This document shows positions 14,948 through 24,004 of a DNA stretch of 64,000 nt, in pieces. The first letter of the stretch is position 1, and the number at the start of each line of letters is the position of its first letter. The position numbers were made by a program, and so were the translations under genes. The DNA is from Sinohyriopsis cumingii (Eukaryota; Mollusca; Bivalvia; Unionida; Unionidae): positions 159,042,289-159,106,288 of the forward strand of contig CM068824.1 in assembly GCA_028554795.2 (NCBI GenBank). Reading direction: 5' to 3'. A model generated the notes under the pieces. It saw only the letters and a list, made by a program, of their open reading frames with translations. It was not told the origin of the DNA and made no database searches.

Positions 14948-17152
14948 TTCTTGGCATCCGTCCGTCTACGGGAGACGATGGCATAGCTCCAAAGTACGCT
15001 TTTGCTTATCCTTCTTTTTAGCTCTCTTTTCAGCTTGCTTTATTCTTCTCTTTTCCTCTGCGTTTTGAACTCCCTGCCTGACAGCTAGACGCCAGCTGGA
15101 ATGGTTGTTTGCACAGCTCTCCCAGTCGTTGACATTGATGTTTGCTGTCTTCATACCCTTCTTGCAAACATCTTTGTAGCGCAGATGTGGTCGTCCAGTT
15201 GGTCGTGCACCTTCTGCTAACTCCCCATATAACAGATCCTTGGGAATGCGACCTGGGTCCATTCTCTTGACATGGCCGAGCCAGCGAAGGCGCCTCTCGC
15301 TGAGTATGGAGAACATGCTGCTCATGTTGGCGCGTTCTAGAACCTCTGTGTTGGGTACTTTGTTCTGCCACTGGATGTGCAGATTGCGCCGCAGACATCT
15401 CAGGTGGAAGCTGTTGAGTTTCCTCTCGTGTCTTGCATAGGTGGTCCATGTTTCAGTGCTGTAGAGAAGTGAGCTGAGCACGCAGGCTTGGTAGACACGC
15501 AGTTTGGTCTTCTCTGTGAGGTTGATGTTGTTCCAGACCCTCTGGTTAAGTCTGGCCATCACTGCTGCTGCCTTGGCAAACCTGCCGCCCACCTCAGAAT
15601 CAATGGAGAGTGAGCTGGAGATGTTAGACCCGAGGTGTGTGAAGTTCTCGACAACTTCCAAATTGTACCCATCGATGGAGACAGAGGGAGGGGAGTCTGT
15701 GTCCTGTGCCATGACATTAGTTCTCTTCAAACTGATGGTCAGTCCAAATTCCTTACATGCATGGGAGAGGCGGCATACCAGCTGCTGAAGTCCATCTTCC
15801 GTGTGTGATGTCAAGGCTGCATCGTCGGCAAAGAGCAATTCACGGATGAGTACCTCTGTGACTTTAGTCTTAGCACGGAGACGGGCGATGTTGAACAGCT
15901 TGCCGTCAGCCCTGGTATGGATGTACACTCCCTCGCTGCAGTCCTTGAATGCATACTGGAGAAGCATGGAGAAGAAGATGGCAAAGAGCGTCGGTGCAAG
16001 GACACAGCCTTGTTTGACTCCGCTAATGACTGGGAATGCTTCAGATGTTGCGCCATTGAAGCACACTGTGGTGTGCATGTTCTCGTGGAACGACATAATA
16101 ACAGCAAGCAGACGTGGGGGGCAGCCGATCTTCTGCAGGAGTCTGAAGAATCCACTCCCACTATGTCAAACGCCTTCGTCAGGTCTATGAAGGCAATGTA
16201 GAGGGGCATCCGCTGCTCGCGACACTTCTCCTGCAGCTGACGTAGTGAGAAGATCATGTCTACAGTTGACCTGCCGGCTCGAAATCCACACTGGGACTCT
16301 GGGTAGACGCGGGAGGCTAGGATCTGCAAGCGCGCCAAGGCAACACGGGCGAAGGCCTTTCCGACGATGCTGAGGAGGGAGATGCCCCGATAGTTGTTGC
16401 AGTCGCTACGGTCTCCTTTGTTTTTGTACAAAGTGACGATGTTGGCGTCACGCATGTCCTGTGGGATGTATCCCTGTTCCCAGCAAAGGCAGAGGAGTGT
16501 GTGTAGGGGCTGGAGCAGTGCTGGTTTTCCGCTCTTGAGGACTTCAGGCGGAATGCCGTCGCTTCCAGGAGCCTTCCCACAGGCAAGGTAATCGATGGCT
16601 TTTCCGAGCTATTCCAGGGTGGGCTGTGTGTCTAGCTCCTCCATGACAGGCAGGTCTGGAATGGCGTCCAGGGCAGTTCCAGTGACATTGTTTTGGGTTG
16701 CATATAGCTCGAGATAGTGCTCAACCCATCGCTACAGTTGTTTCCCCTGGTCTGTGATGACTTCGCCCGTCTTGGACTTGAGGGGGGCGGTCTTGTAGCG
16801 GGGTGGGGGGGGCCTATCGCCTTTTTGATACCCTCATGCATTCCTCTTGTATCCCCGGTGTCAGCAGCTGTCTGTATACTGTTGCAAAGGTTCATCCAGT
16901 AGGTGTTGGCACAGCGGCGGGCGGTCTTCTGGGCGTTATTCCTTGCAATCCTGAGGGCTTGTAGTGTTCTGGGGCTAGGTGCAGCCTTGTATGCCAGGAG
17001 GGCTTTCCTCTTTGCCTCAGTCACGGGCTCCATCTCCTCCCAGTTTGCCTCATACCAGTCGACATTCTTTCGCTCCCTCTTCCCGTAAGCTGTGATGGCT
17101 GAATTGTACACAGAGTCACGGATATGGGACCATTTGGAATCAATGGTGTCAC
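14948..17152 (-). mobile_element. Non-LTR retrotransposon (LINE), 5'-truncated and decayed
   Basis: A LINE reverse-transcriptase region read on the minus strand, inserted in the 62-bp minisatellite. The minisatellite sequence AACACATGCAT lies on both sides (14,937-14,947 and 17,153-17,163). This is compatible with an 11-bp target duplication, although the tandem repeat could supply it by chance. There is no poly(A) tail and no endonuclease domain, so the copy is 5' truncated. I do not assign it to a clade. Confidence 0.9.
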
Positions 17153-17157
17153 AACAC
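14966..17157 (-). pseudogene. LINE reverse transcriptase, frameshifted
   Basis: This encoded the enzyme that copies LINE RNA into DNA at the target site. Visible in order on the minus strand are a linker region (17,157-16,800), an RT segment with NNYRGISLL and GFRAGRSTVD (16,455-16,160), and the catalytic FADDAA block with a C-terminal LRWLGHVKRM region (16,096-14,966). The pieces lie in different frames, with breaks near 16.8 and 16.16 kb and an internal stop near 16.6 kb. No full product is possible. The FADD box is intact, so decay is moderate. Confidence 0.9.
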
Positions 17158-17621
17158 ATGCATACACATCACACATCAAAATATAAACATGCAAACACTT
17201 ACATAAATCATATGAACACATGCATACACATCACACATCAAAATATAAACATGCAAACACTTACATAAATCATATGAACACATGCATACACATCATGCAT
17301 AAGCATACAGATATGCAAGCACATGTAACATAGTGCATAGAGACAAATAAACACATCATACATAAAAATAAAGATATACAAATGCATTATTAGAATGCAT
17401 ATAGACGTGGATGGACATCATACATAAAGAAATACATATGTACGCATATGCATAGAGAATATAGAAATACATACACATCATATATCAACATATAAACATA
17501 GATGCAGATAATACATAAGCATATAGACATGCAAACACATCACCCTTGAAGCATACACACATATAAACACATAATAAAGAAAGCATATTGACATGCCTAT
17601 ACAATCTAAATAAAACATACA
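17153..17621. repeat. 62-bp minisatellite, right part
   Basis: Two further regular 62-bp copies follow the LINE, then increasingly degenerate copies with CATACACATCA blocks up to the Polinton 1 insertion site. Confidence 0.85.
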
Positions 17622-17627
17622 GACATG
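17622..17627. repeat. Target site duplication, left (GACATG)
   Basis: GACATG immediately before the left terminus, repeated exactly after the right terminus at 34,858-34,863. Confidence 0.95.
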
Positions 17628-17649
17628 AGTAGTAAATGGGGATACCCTA

Positions 17650-17900
17650 GCGACAATGGGAATTAGCATTACAAACACCCCTGGGACAATCTGGCGACAA
17701 GGGAAAATTAACATGGAGAAAAATCGTGGGACAATCTGGCGACAAGGGAAATTAACATGGGAATAAATCGTGGGTCACTCTAGCGACAAAGGGAATTTAA
17801 CATGGAACTATAGTGTGGGTCTGTCTAGCGACAAGGGGAAATTAACATGGGAATAGAGTTTGGGTTTGTCTAGGGACAAGGGGAATTAAATATGGGATTT
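17650..17900. repeat. Roughly 46-bp tandem repeats inside the inverted repeat
   Basis: Six imperfect units, each with a (C)T(A/G)GCGACAAGGG core followed by TTAACATGG. Candidate binding sites for a terminal protein, replication factor or integrase. The mirror copy is in the right repeat. Confidence 0.85.
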
Positions 17901-17980
17901 TTTTTAAAATTTAAATTTAAATTTAAATTTAAAAACGGGGTAGGCAATGGAAAGGCTATCTCTTTTCGAGAAATATGGCT

Positions 17981-17996
17981 GGCCCTGAAAAGGGCC
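17981..17996 (-). terminator. Histone-type 3' stem-loop of gene A (in left inverted repeat)
   Basis: On the minus strand: GGCCCTTTTCAGGGCC, a 6-bp stem with a TTTC loop, preceded by CCCAAA and followed by AGCCA. This matches the conserved metazoan histone mRNA stem-loop (GGYYCTTHTHARRRCC) and its flanks. The stop codon of gene A lies 25 nt upstream. A purine-rich element, CTCGAAAAGAGATAG, follows at 17,970-17,956 and resembles the histone downstream element that pairs with U7 snRNA. Confidence 0.85.
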
Positions 17997-18021
17997 TTTG
18001 GGTTTTCTTCTTCTTCTGCTT

Positions 18022-18411
18022 CTAATTTCTTCTTTTTCTCCACCAAGTTCTTATTTTATCTCCAACACTCTTTCTCTTCTTCTCTTTCTTTTTCTCCTGC
18101 TCTTCTTTCTTCTTCTTCTCTTCCTCCTCTTCTTTCTTCCTCTTCTCATTTTCTTCTTCTTTTTCAATCTTTTCGTTCCATTTGCTTATTCTTATTCTTT
18201 CCTCTTCATCCTCCTTCTCCTCCTTTATCTCTTTCATGACACCACTAATCTTGTCCTTTACCTTTTTTAAGTTATTAATTTCCATCTTTACACGATGAGG
18301 ACTATAGGAATAATGGTCTTCAACCAGTCTTATTAACATCTGCTCCATCATTCCTAAGTTGTCTAAAACGTCGTGTAATGTTTGTATTTTGTCCATTTGG
18401 TTAGAAGCCAT
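18022..18411 (-). CDS. Terminal gene A: small charged coiled-coil protein
   Basis: 129 residues, ATG start at 18,411. Residues 1-50 are mixed helical. Residues 51-115 are a dense Glu/Lys/Arg tract typical of a long charged helix, and the C-terminus is basic with two adjacent Trp. No family recognised. Upstream are a TATA-like TATAAG near 18,463 and two copies of the promoter motif shared with genes B and C. The histone-type stem-loop lies 25 nt after the stop. Such a signal predicts a short, non-polyadenylated, S-phase mRNA, so an early or host-cell-cycle role is possible (inference). Confidence 0.7.
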   Translation of the reverse strand: MASNQMDKIQTLHDVLDNLGMMEQMLIRLVEDHYSYSPHRVKMEINNLKKVKDKISGVMKEIKEEKEDEEERIRISKWNEKIEKEEENEKRKKEEEEEKKKKEEQEKKKEKKRKSVGDKIRTWWRKRRN

Positions 18412-18474
18412 CTTCTTTTTTTATTCTTTGCAGAATGGTTTGAACGACGAATATTGTGGGTTCTTATACTTAAA

Positions 18475-18570
18475 GCGCGTACGTGAAGGAAAACATCCCC
18501 CTAAAACGTAAAATTGATCTTACCTAGATCATGACCAAACAACGCGCGAACGTGAAGGAAAACATCCCCC
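18475..18570 (-). promoter_or_regulatory. Promoter motif of gene A, two copies
   Basis: The core ACGTGAAGGAAAACATC, preceded by GCGCG and followed by CCCC (+ strand sense), occurs at 18,475-18,501 and again at 18,544-18,570. The same motif lies upstream of genes B and C at a similar distance from their starts. The factor that binds it is unknown. Confidence 0.7.
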
Positions 18571-18594
18571 TACTTTTTCATTTCATATAATAAA

Positions 18595-19085
18595 ACCCAA
18601 ACTATACTTTCTCATTTCATATAATAAAAACCCAAACTATACTCTCCACATACGCTAAGAAACAATAAACAAAATCCATAATCTACTATCCACACAATCT
18701 TACGTGAGCGCTTACAAAACCCAAACTATACTCTTCACATACGCTAAGAACAATAAACAAATCCATAATCTACTATTCACACAATCGTACGTGAGCGGGT
18801 ACAAACACAAACACAAACACACAAACACAAACACACAAACACATACGCTAAGAAACAATAAACAAATCCATAATCTACTATCCACACAATCGTACGTGAG
18901 CGATTACAAAACCCAAACTATACTCTCCACATACGCTAAGAACAATAAACTAATCCATAATCTACTATCCACACAATCGTACGTGAGCGCTTACAGAACC
19001 CTAACTATACTCTTCACCTACGCTAAGAAACAATAAAGAAACCCATAATCTACTATTCCCACAAACATACCTTAGCTCTTACAAG
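18595..19085. repeat. Tandem repeats of about 90 bp between genes A and B
   Basis: Four to five copies with the blocks ACATACGCTAAGAA, AATAAACAAATCCATAATC, CTATCCACACAATC and TACGTGAGCG. They lie upstream of gene A's promoter motif. Possible enhancer or replication repeats; no function shown. Confidence 0.85.
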
Positions 19086-19205
19086 CACCAACACACAAAC
19101 ACATACCCTCACACTATCTTAAAAAAGAGTTAGTGTTTATAATCACACTACTCTACCTACACACATTGGCAAATCGATCGTTATTTCTTTTCTAGAGTAT
19201 TGGGT

Positions 19206-19221
19206 AGCCCTGAAAAGGGCT
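19206..19221 (-). terminator. Histone-type 3' stem-loop of gene B
   Basis: Minus strand AGCCCTTTTCAGGGCT, a 6-bp stem with a TTTC loop, followed by ACCCA, the usual 3' flank of histone stem-loops. It lies 29 nt after the stop of gene B. The purine-rich CTAGAAAAGAAATAA at 19,196-19,182 is in the position of the histone downstream element. Confidence 0.85.
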
Positions 19222-19250
19222 GTTTTTTTTGGAACTTCATGGACACCTGG

Positions 19251-19628
19251 TTAATGGTGGCACCTTCCAGGCCTGGCGCCACATACACATCTTGTCCCCC
19301 AGTTACTTTTTACCTTTTTGGGGGAGAGAGCAGAGGCAGGATATGTCGCTTCAGAATCCCAATTTTCGCTCTCTGGGATTCTGAAATTTCTTCTTCTTCT
19401 CTCCTTTTCCTCCTCCTCCTCTTCTTTGTATCTTCTCTCCTCCTCTTTGTATCTTCTTTCCTCTTCTTCTTTATATCTTCTCTCCTCCTCTTCTTTGTTT
19501 CTTCTTTCCTCCTCCTCTCTTATCCTTCCCTCCTCCACAACGGCTTCCGCGGCCAGTTCATTTAATATGCGCCTGGCATATTCCAGATGCACATGAAGTT
19601 CCAACAGTTTCTCCAGTCTCGTGTTCAT
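19251..19628 (-). CDS. Terminal gene B: small charged coiled-coil protein
   Basis: 125 residues, ATG at 19,628. An N-terminal leucine-rich helix (1-35) leads into Glu/Arg repeats of the EEERRYKEE type (36-80), then a tail with three Cys and two His. No family recognised. It looks like a relative of gene A in layout, though not clearly alignable. A TATAAAT box lies at 19,686-19,680 and the shared promoter motif at 19,693-19,718. The 128 bp downstream (to 19,095) is nearly duplicated downstream of gene C, so the transcription unit seems to have been copied as a cassette. Confidence 0.65.
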   Translation of the reverse strand: MNTRLEKLLELHVHLEYARRILNELAAEAVVEEGRIREEEERRNKEEEERRYKEEEERRYKEEERRYKEEEEEEKERRRRNFRIPESENWDSEATYPASALSPKKVKSNWGTRCVCGARPGRCHH

Positions 19629-19679
19629 TTTTGGTGTTGATCAATCAACAAGGGTAGCTGGACTGCCGAACGAGTTTCA

Positions 19680-19718
19680 ATTTATAGTGAAAGCGCGGAC
19701 GTGAAGGAAAACATCCCC
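19680..19718 (-). promoter_or_regulatory. Promoter of gene B: TATA box plus shared motif
   Basis: TATAAAT on the minus strand at 19,686-19,680, with the shared ACGTGAAGG...ACATCCCC motif just upstream at 19,693-19,718. Its position about 55 nt before the ATG fits a pol II core promoter. Confidence 0.7.
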
Positions 19719-20079
19719 TAAAAACATAAAATTGATCTTACCTACATCATGACCAAAAAACAACAACGCGCGGACCTAAAAGAAACACTCACTCACTTTT
19801 TATGCTACCCATCACTATTTTAAAATTTTTTATAAATCACTTCAATAGACTATCCACATACGCAAAGCAATCCAATCTAACCCCAAATTTACACCTCAAA
19901 CACCAAAAAAAGACATCATTTTAATCTACTATCCATACCAACTTACTTAACCACTTACAAACACAAACACACAAACACATACACTCTCACTATCAATAAA
20001 GAGTTAGTGTTTATTTTCACACTACTCTACCTACACACATTGGCAAATGGATTGTTATTTCTTTTCTAGAGTATTGGGT

Positions 20080-20095
20080 AGCCCTGAAAAGGGCT
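20080..20095 (-). terminator. Histone-type 3' stem-loop of gene C
   Basis: Minus strand AGCCCTTTTCAGGGCT followed by ACCCA, 29 nt after the stop of gene C, with purine-rich TCTAGAAAAGAAATAA at 20,070-20,055. Confidence 0.85.
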
Positions 20096-20124
20096 GTTTG
20101 TTTTTGTTTGCTATGGCATTCTTT

Positions 20125-20382
20125 TTAGTTTCTAAGAATGCGATGTCCTCTGAGGATAGACTTTCTGGCGATAGGTCTGCTTCTTCGGAAAGAGAAGAAG
20201 AACTCTTTGGTGTCGATACGACAATCGACAAAGCCTCTGTCAGGTTCAGGTTGCTGCTGCTGCTCTTGTTGTTGTTGTTGCTGCTGTCTCTGAAGTCTGT
20301 ACTTCTCTGTCCATTCTTCTTTTTCCCTGTTCATTTCTTCTCTGAAGAGCTCTTCTATCAGGTCTTCAGTGATTTTTAACAT
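20125..20382 (-). CDS. Terminal gene C: small polyglutamine protein
   Basis: 85 residues from the first ATG at 20,382; an upstream in-frame GTG is less likely. An acidic helix (1-30) is followed by a Gln tract (about 33-47) and a basic, Arg-rich C-terminus. No family recognised. It carries the shared promoter motif at 20,547-20,573 and the histone-type stem-loop, like A and B, and so belongs to the same expression class. Confidence 0.6.
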   Translation of the reverse strand: MLKITEDLIEELFREEMNREKEEWTEKYRLQRQQQQQQQEQQQQPEPDRGFVDCRIDTKEFFFSFRRSRPIARKSILRGHRILRN

Positions 20383-20546
20383 TCTCACATTCTCTATTTA
20401 TTCTGGCTTCGGTATCAGACTGTGTCTGACCCTATGCAAATTCACGTAGGCTTCGTTGAGTTTAGCTAGTTTGGAGCACATCTTCTTAGGAGGATGAGTC
20501 GACAATGGATAGTTAGACTGGAAACAACCTGGTTCTTAAAGTCAAA

Positions 20547-20573
20547 GCGCGGACGTGAAGGAAAACATCCCCC
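20547..20573 (-). promoter_or_regulatory. Promoter motif of gene C
   Basis: Third occurrence of the ACGTGAAGGAAAACATC core, flanked by GCGCG and CCCCC. It is followed towards the gene by a degenerate TATA-like TTTAAGAA. Confidence 0.65.
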
Positions 20574-20675
20574 ACACGGTTTTTGAGTCGCAACGTTTAG
20601 TGAGTGTCATGAGAGGGATAGTAAGAAATGAAAGAGCATCAATCCAACATTCTTATAGCTAAACAAAAGACAAAG

Positions 20676-20862
20676 GCATTTTTTTCAAAACACAACATTT
20701 TTTATTCAAAAATCACTTAACACTAAACAACAACTCTAACATTTTTAACAATAATCCAACAATATAACATCAAACAATTTTTTCAAAACACAACATTTTT
20801 TATTCAAAAATCACTTAACACTAAACAACAACAACTCTAACATTTTTTAACAATAATCCAAC
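20676..20862. repeat. Tandem duplication of about 95 bp
   Basis: Two copies containing TTTTTTCAAAACACAACATT and CACTTAACACTAAACAACAA, between gene C and the capsid gene. No coding potential. Confidence 0.85.
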
Positions 20863-20912
20863 ACTAAAAGTTTCTCCACTAGGTAAAGAGGGATAACAGT
20901 CTTCCATGGTTT

Positions 20913-22225
20913 CTAGTAATCTAGGATGACTTCTCTCAAACTGTTGATTTCTATGGTATTATCGAATTCTGCATACAGGATGACGTTCACCGTTTCATCA
21001 GGGTCTCGGTCTTTAAACTGAATTTCCACACGAATCTGGCCGGATTTTATAGGGTGGAAATGTCCCTCGTCGCTGCCTTGGTCTGGAGTGAAATCGAAAG
21101 CCCACAAAGCGTAGCCTCCTGCATAATCCTCGTACGTAATACCGTGACTGGTATTGGTTCCTAACTGTCCGGTGGCTTCGTACAGGGACAAGTACGATCC
21201 CAAGTAATTCTTCTCGGTAAAGTCAGGTTCGAAAGGTCGGGTACACAAGGTCTTGCCATCGCGACTGACTTCGATTTTGGACACGCCAAAGTGTTGAAAG
21301 TAGAAAGGATTTTTTTCGGCAGCTCCGTTGAAGGCTGTATTCTCGACGATACCAACGATCAAACGTTTGGGTAACTGTCCTTGGAACAGATGATCTTCGA
21401 TCATGGATCGCTGTCCCTTGGGAATGGTGAAGGTTTTCACTTCCACGCGTCGTATGGGATACTTGGCAGTCGTTCTGCTCAACGTCTGACTGATGTCGTT
21501 TCCACTTTAGGTAACACTTCCACACGGCGTACGTAGAGTCTGGCTTCTAGGATTTTGGTTTTGTAACCTTCACTATCAGCCATCAAATGGAAAGCGGCAC
21601 TGCTACGATTCAGTCTCAGGCGGACATCCACCCCGTTCAGCAAATACATTTCTTGCAACCACATGTCCAAATGCAAACGATCCATCAGTTCTAAACTTGT
21701 GTCGGCTCCCGTGATTCTCTTTCTTCGTTCTACAAATCCATCATTGTTGTCTTTCTTTTCATCAGTTTCCAATATTTCAAACTTGGTAGGTTCGTCAGCT
21801 TCCCATACCACACAGGCATTGAGATGAGTGTTCTTGGCATCTATTCCGTACGTCAAGAGATTTTCCAGGTAGGCACGATAAAGGTTAGTATCCATGCTGC
21901 TACTGACCAGTTTGTTATTCAAATACAAGTCCACTCCACTGAACAAGGAATGTATGAAATTGTTGACGGGAGCTACTGCTTCATCGTCTATAGCACCTCC
22001 AGTCTTATCTAGAATTTTGACTTTCAGGTACAAGTAACTGCTATTCAGATCGATGTAATCTTCGGGCTGTCCTTTGATTTCAAACTCGATGGGAGCGGAA
22101 TCGGTCAGTGAGGAGACGGGGTGAAATTCCACCCACTGGGATTCTTGCATCGTCATCATCGTGGGGGGCATGGCAAACAGATCCAGTTCCGTCTTGGAAC
22201 AAGCGCAAGATTCTCGGTGCATCAT
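20913..22225 (-). pseudogene. Major capsid protein (double jelly-roll), broken by one frame change
   Basis: This would form the hexon-like capsomer of a Polinton particle. The N-terminal jelly-roll (22,225-21,500) starts with a region like QESQWVEFHP and includes GVDLYLNNKLV. The C-terminal jelly-roll (to 20,913) has KYPIRRVEVKTFTIPKG and the ending typical of the family. It resembles the proteins annotated as F54H12.2-like in animals. The two halves are in frames differing by one base, with the break near 21,500-21,510; the second half has no ATG. Expected length is about 435 residues. Start chosen at ATG 22,225, 18 nt after the previous gene. It could be a real mutation or an assembly error. 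Confidence 0.9.
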
Positions 22226-22242
22226 TTTTTTTGTCTCTTTTC

Positions 22243-22605
22243 TCAATAATCGAAAACGTCTAAGTCTCGAACGGTTCTTCTTTTCTTGGCCTTTCTCGCT
22301 TGAAGTCTGGTGAAAGGGTGTTTTCTTCGTCGTCTCTTTCTGCCTTGTCCTTGCTGAATGCCTGACTCGGTAGCGTGCAGGGCATTTATAGGTGTTTCTC
22401 GTTGGCCTAAAATGTCTTTGCCCGTTTGCAGCAAGACATTTTTGCCTGCCCTCATGAAGGCTTCTTTAGGGTTTTGTTTGTCGATGATGACATTTTGGAG
22501 AAATTCTTTGCCTTGCGTCAGTGCCGCATCTTTCAAGGCGTGCAATCCGCGTGTCACCATCAGTTTCAACACCGGGGCCACCGAACGAAAGGCCGATTTT
22601 AACAT
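22243..22605 (-). CDS. Basic minor capsid/core-like protein
   Basis: 120 residues, ATG at 22,605. An amphipathic N-terminal half (1-75) is followed by Gly/Gln-rich sequence, then GRKRRRRKH and a second KKRR cluster and a short acidic, aromatic C-terminus. Small basic proteins with this plan lie next to the capsid gene in many Polintons and are compared with adenovirus core or pVI proteins. The role in DNA condensation or membrane disruption is inference. It ends 18 nt before the capsid ATG. Confidence 0.7.
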   Translation of the reverse strand: MLKSAFRSVAPVLKLMVTRGLHALKDAALTQGKEFLQNVIIDKQNPKEAFMRAGKNVLLQTGKDILGQRETPINALHATESGIQQGQGRKRRRRKHPFTRLQARKAKKRRTVRDLDVFDY

Positions 22606-22662
22606 ATCTCCTTAGCCGTGTCCTCGCTGTCGAGCAACCCCTCGGTACACTGGATACATGAC

Positions 22663-23586
22663 TTAAGAGTCGTGAGAGAACCGTTTTCGAAAATGGAGTT
22701 TCACCGTGACTTTTCCTTTGGTGAATGGAATATTTTGTCCCAGATCTCCTTTCATAGCAATGTTGACCGTGTCCAAATACGACTTACTGACAGGCAAATA
22801 GTGAGGATGGACAAATTCGCGGTGGACGTGGTAAGTGTTTCCACCTTCCTCGTCAGTGTTCGTGGCAGAATCCACTTTGAAAGGAATGACACGCAGTAAC
22901 GGTACGGAGGTGTGTCCCACCACGTTGTACTCCACCACATCGGAATACACGAACATCAAATTCAGTCCTTGGTTCAGTTCTACCGGGGCACGAAATAACT
23001 TGCTAAAAGACTCGTTGTCGTAAACGATGGGCAATTCGTTTTTCTTGATCATGGTCTTTCTCATGTCCATGTCTCCTCCCAACATGTCAAACAATTCAGG
23101 ACAAAATAAAATGGACAGGATTTTACTCCGTTCAAATTTCATCAAGAAGCGACGAGCTGCTTTGTGGTACTCCATGGTGACATTTTTGCTGACATGCTCC
23201 AAAGCTTTCAGAAACACGACATTAAACCTGGAGGTTATGGTGCTGACCAAATGTTGACCACTAAAATAATAGCCTGGGGGAATGAACAAGTGATAGGTGG
23301 TGTACTTTTGTGTACGGGTTTTCTTGTCATATTTGACATTGCTATCCATCCACTGTTGCATTTCCTCGTCATGAACTTCCACATCAAAAAAATTTTGATT
23401 GGGAAGGACATTGAGGACTTGGGTCGGGTGAATCATTCCTACTAAAGCCACTTCCCAATGGGCTTCGTGATCTAACTGGATGGCTTGAGGTAATTTGGCC
23501 GTGTAACAGCACAACGTGTTCTTGGGAAACACCTCCATGGAACTGTCACTGGGTAAGGTTAAGTAAAATTGGTTTTGGTGACTCAT
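22663..23586 (-). CDS. Penton-like minor capsid protein (single jelly-roll)
   Basis: 307 residues, ATG at 23,586, overlapping the stop of the upstream membrane-protein gene (ATGA). The N-terminus FYLTLPSDSSMEVFPKN, then a WEVALVGMIHP block near residue 42, is the signature of Polinton penton proteins, which occupy the fivefold vertices. Length fits the family. Uninterrupted. The next gene follows after about 60 nt. Confidence 0.88.
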   Translation of the reverse strand: MSHQNQFYLTLPSDSSMEVFPKNTLCCYTAKLPQAIQLDHEAHWEVALVGMIHPTQVLNVLPNQNFFDVEVHDEEMQQWMDSNVKYDKKTRTQKYTTYHLFIPPGYYFSGQHLVSTITSRFNVVFLKALEHVSKNVTMEYHKAARRFLMKFERSKILSILFCPELFDMLGGDMDMRKTMIKKNELPIVYDNESFSKLFRAPVELNQGLNLMFVYSDVVEYNVVGHTSVPLLRVIPFKVDSATNTDEEGGNTYHVHREFVHPHYLPVSKSYLDTVNIAMKGDLGQNIPFTKGKVTVKLHFRKRFSHDS

Positions 23587-23999
23587 AATTCCAGAGTTCT
23601 GTGGCTGTCCGAGGGGTTAGTGGACGTCAGAGGCGTGTCTCCGTCTAAAATGGGGTTCTGGTTGTGATTGAAGTGGTGACTGGCACTGGCACTGGACACA
23701 AGGTTCCCGGGGTTCCCGTTCGAGGTGAATTTCAGGGAGGGATTAGGAAGCAGGTAACCGATGCAACTGCTCAATAAAATGGTCCACAATTGTTTGTCTC
23801 CTTGTTGCAAACTCAAATTGGCGATGGCTGCCCCGATGACACAATACACCACGAAGATTTGGCAGAAAAAGACGATTTGCGTTTTAGGCACACGTTCTCC
23901 ACACCACACCCACAAGGGTTGTTTTTGTAAATCTTGCACAGAAGAACTAGGTGAAGGAGGAGTGGTCGACGTAGCTGCGTCTGCTGTGTGAAAGGGCAT
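23583..23999 (-). CDS. Small membrane protein, two transmembrane segments
   Basis: 138 residues from ATG 23,999; a GTG three codons upstream is an unlikely start. A Ser/Thr/Pro-rich N-terminus is followed by a hydrophobic segment at about 40-62 and another at about 73-90 ending GYLLPNPSL, then a hydrophilic Ser/Asn-rich tail. Similar two-helix proteins with a G-Y-x-x-P-N-P ending occur beside the penton gene in other Polintons (family memory, not checked). It overlaps the penton start by 4 nt and begins 5 nt after the integrase stop. Confidence 0.65.
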   Translation of the reverse strand: MPFHTADAATSTTPPSPSSSVQDLQKQPLWVWCGERVPKTQIVFFCQIFVVYCVIGAAIANLSLQQGDKQLWTILLSSCIGYLLPNPSLKFTSNGNPGNLVSSASASHHFNHNQNPILDGDTPLTSTNPSDSHRTLEL

Positions 24000-24004
24000 G
24001 ATGG

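Larger units (their letters stand above)
17628..18005. repeat. Polinton 1 left terminal inverted repeat
   Basis: About 378 bp that match 34,478-34,857 in inverted orientation with few differences. Contents from the outer end: six degenerate copies of a roughly 46-bp unit with CTAGCGACAAGGG and TTAACATGGGAA, then a block of AAATTT repeats, then a purine-rich element and a histone-like stem-loop at 17,981-17,996 on the minus strand. Confidence 0.95.

Noticed and set aside
14498..15068. Frames with HHTSKYKHANTY repeats
   Set aside because: Read-through of the 62-bp minisatellite and the LINE end.
17998..18270. Hydrophobic Leu/Phe-rich plus-strand frames over genes A and B
   Set aside because: Shadows of the Glu/Lys-rich coding strand; poly-Leu/Ser arises from GAG/GAA repeats read in reverse.
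20913..21482. Second half of the capsid protein as a separate gene
   Set aside because: Its only start is TTG and it is the missing C-terminal jelly-roll of the upstream frame.
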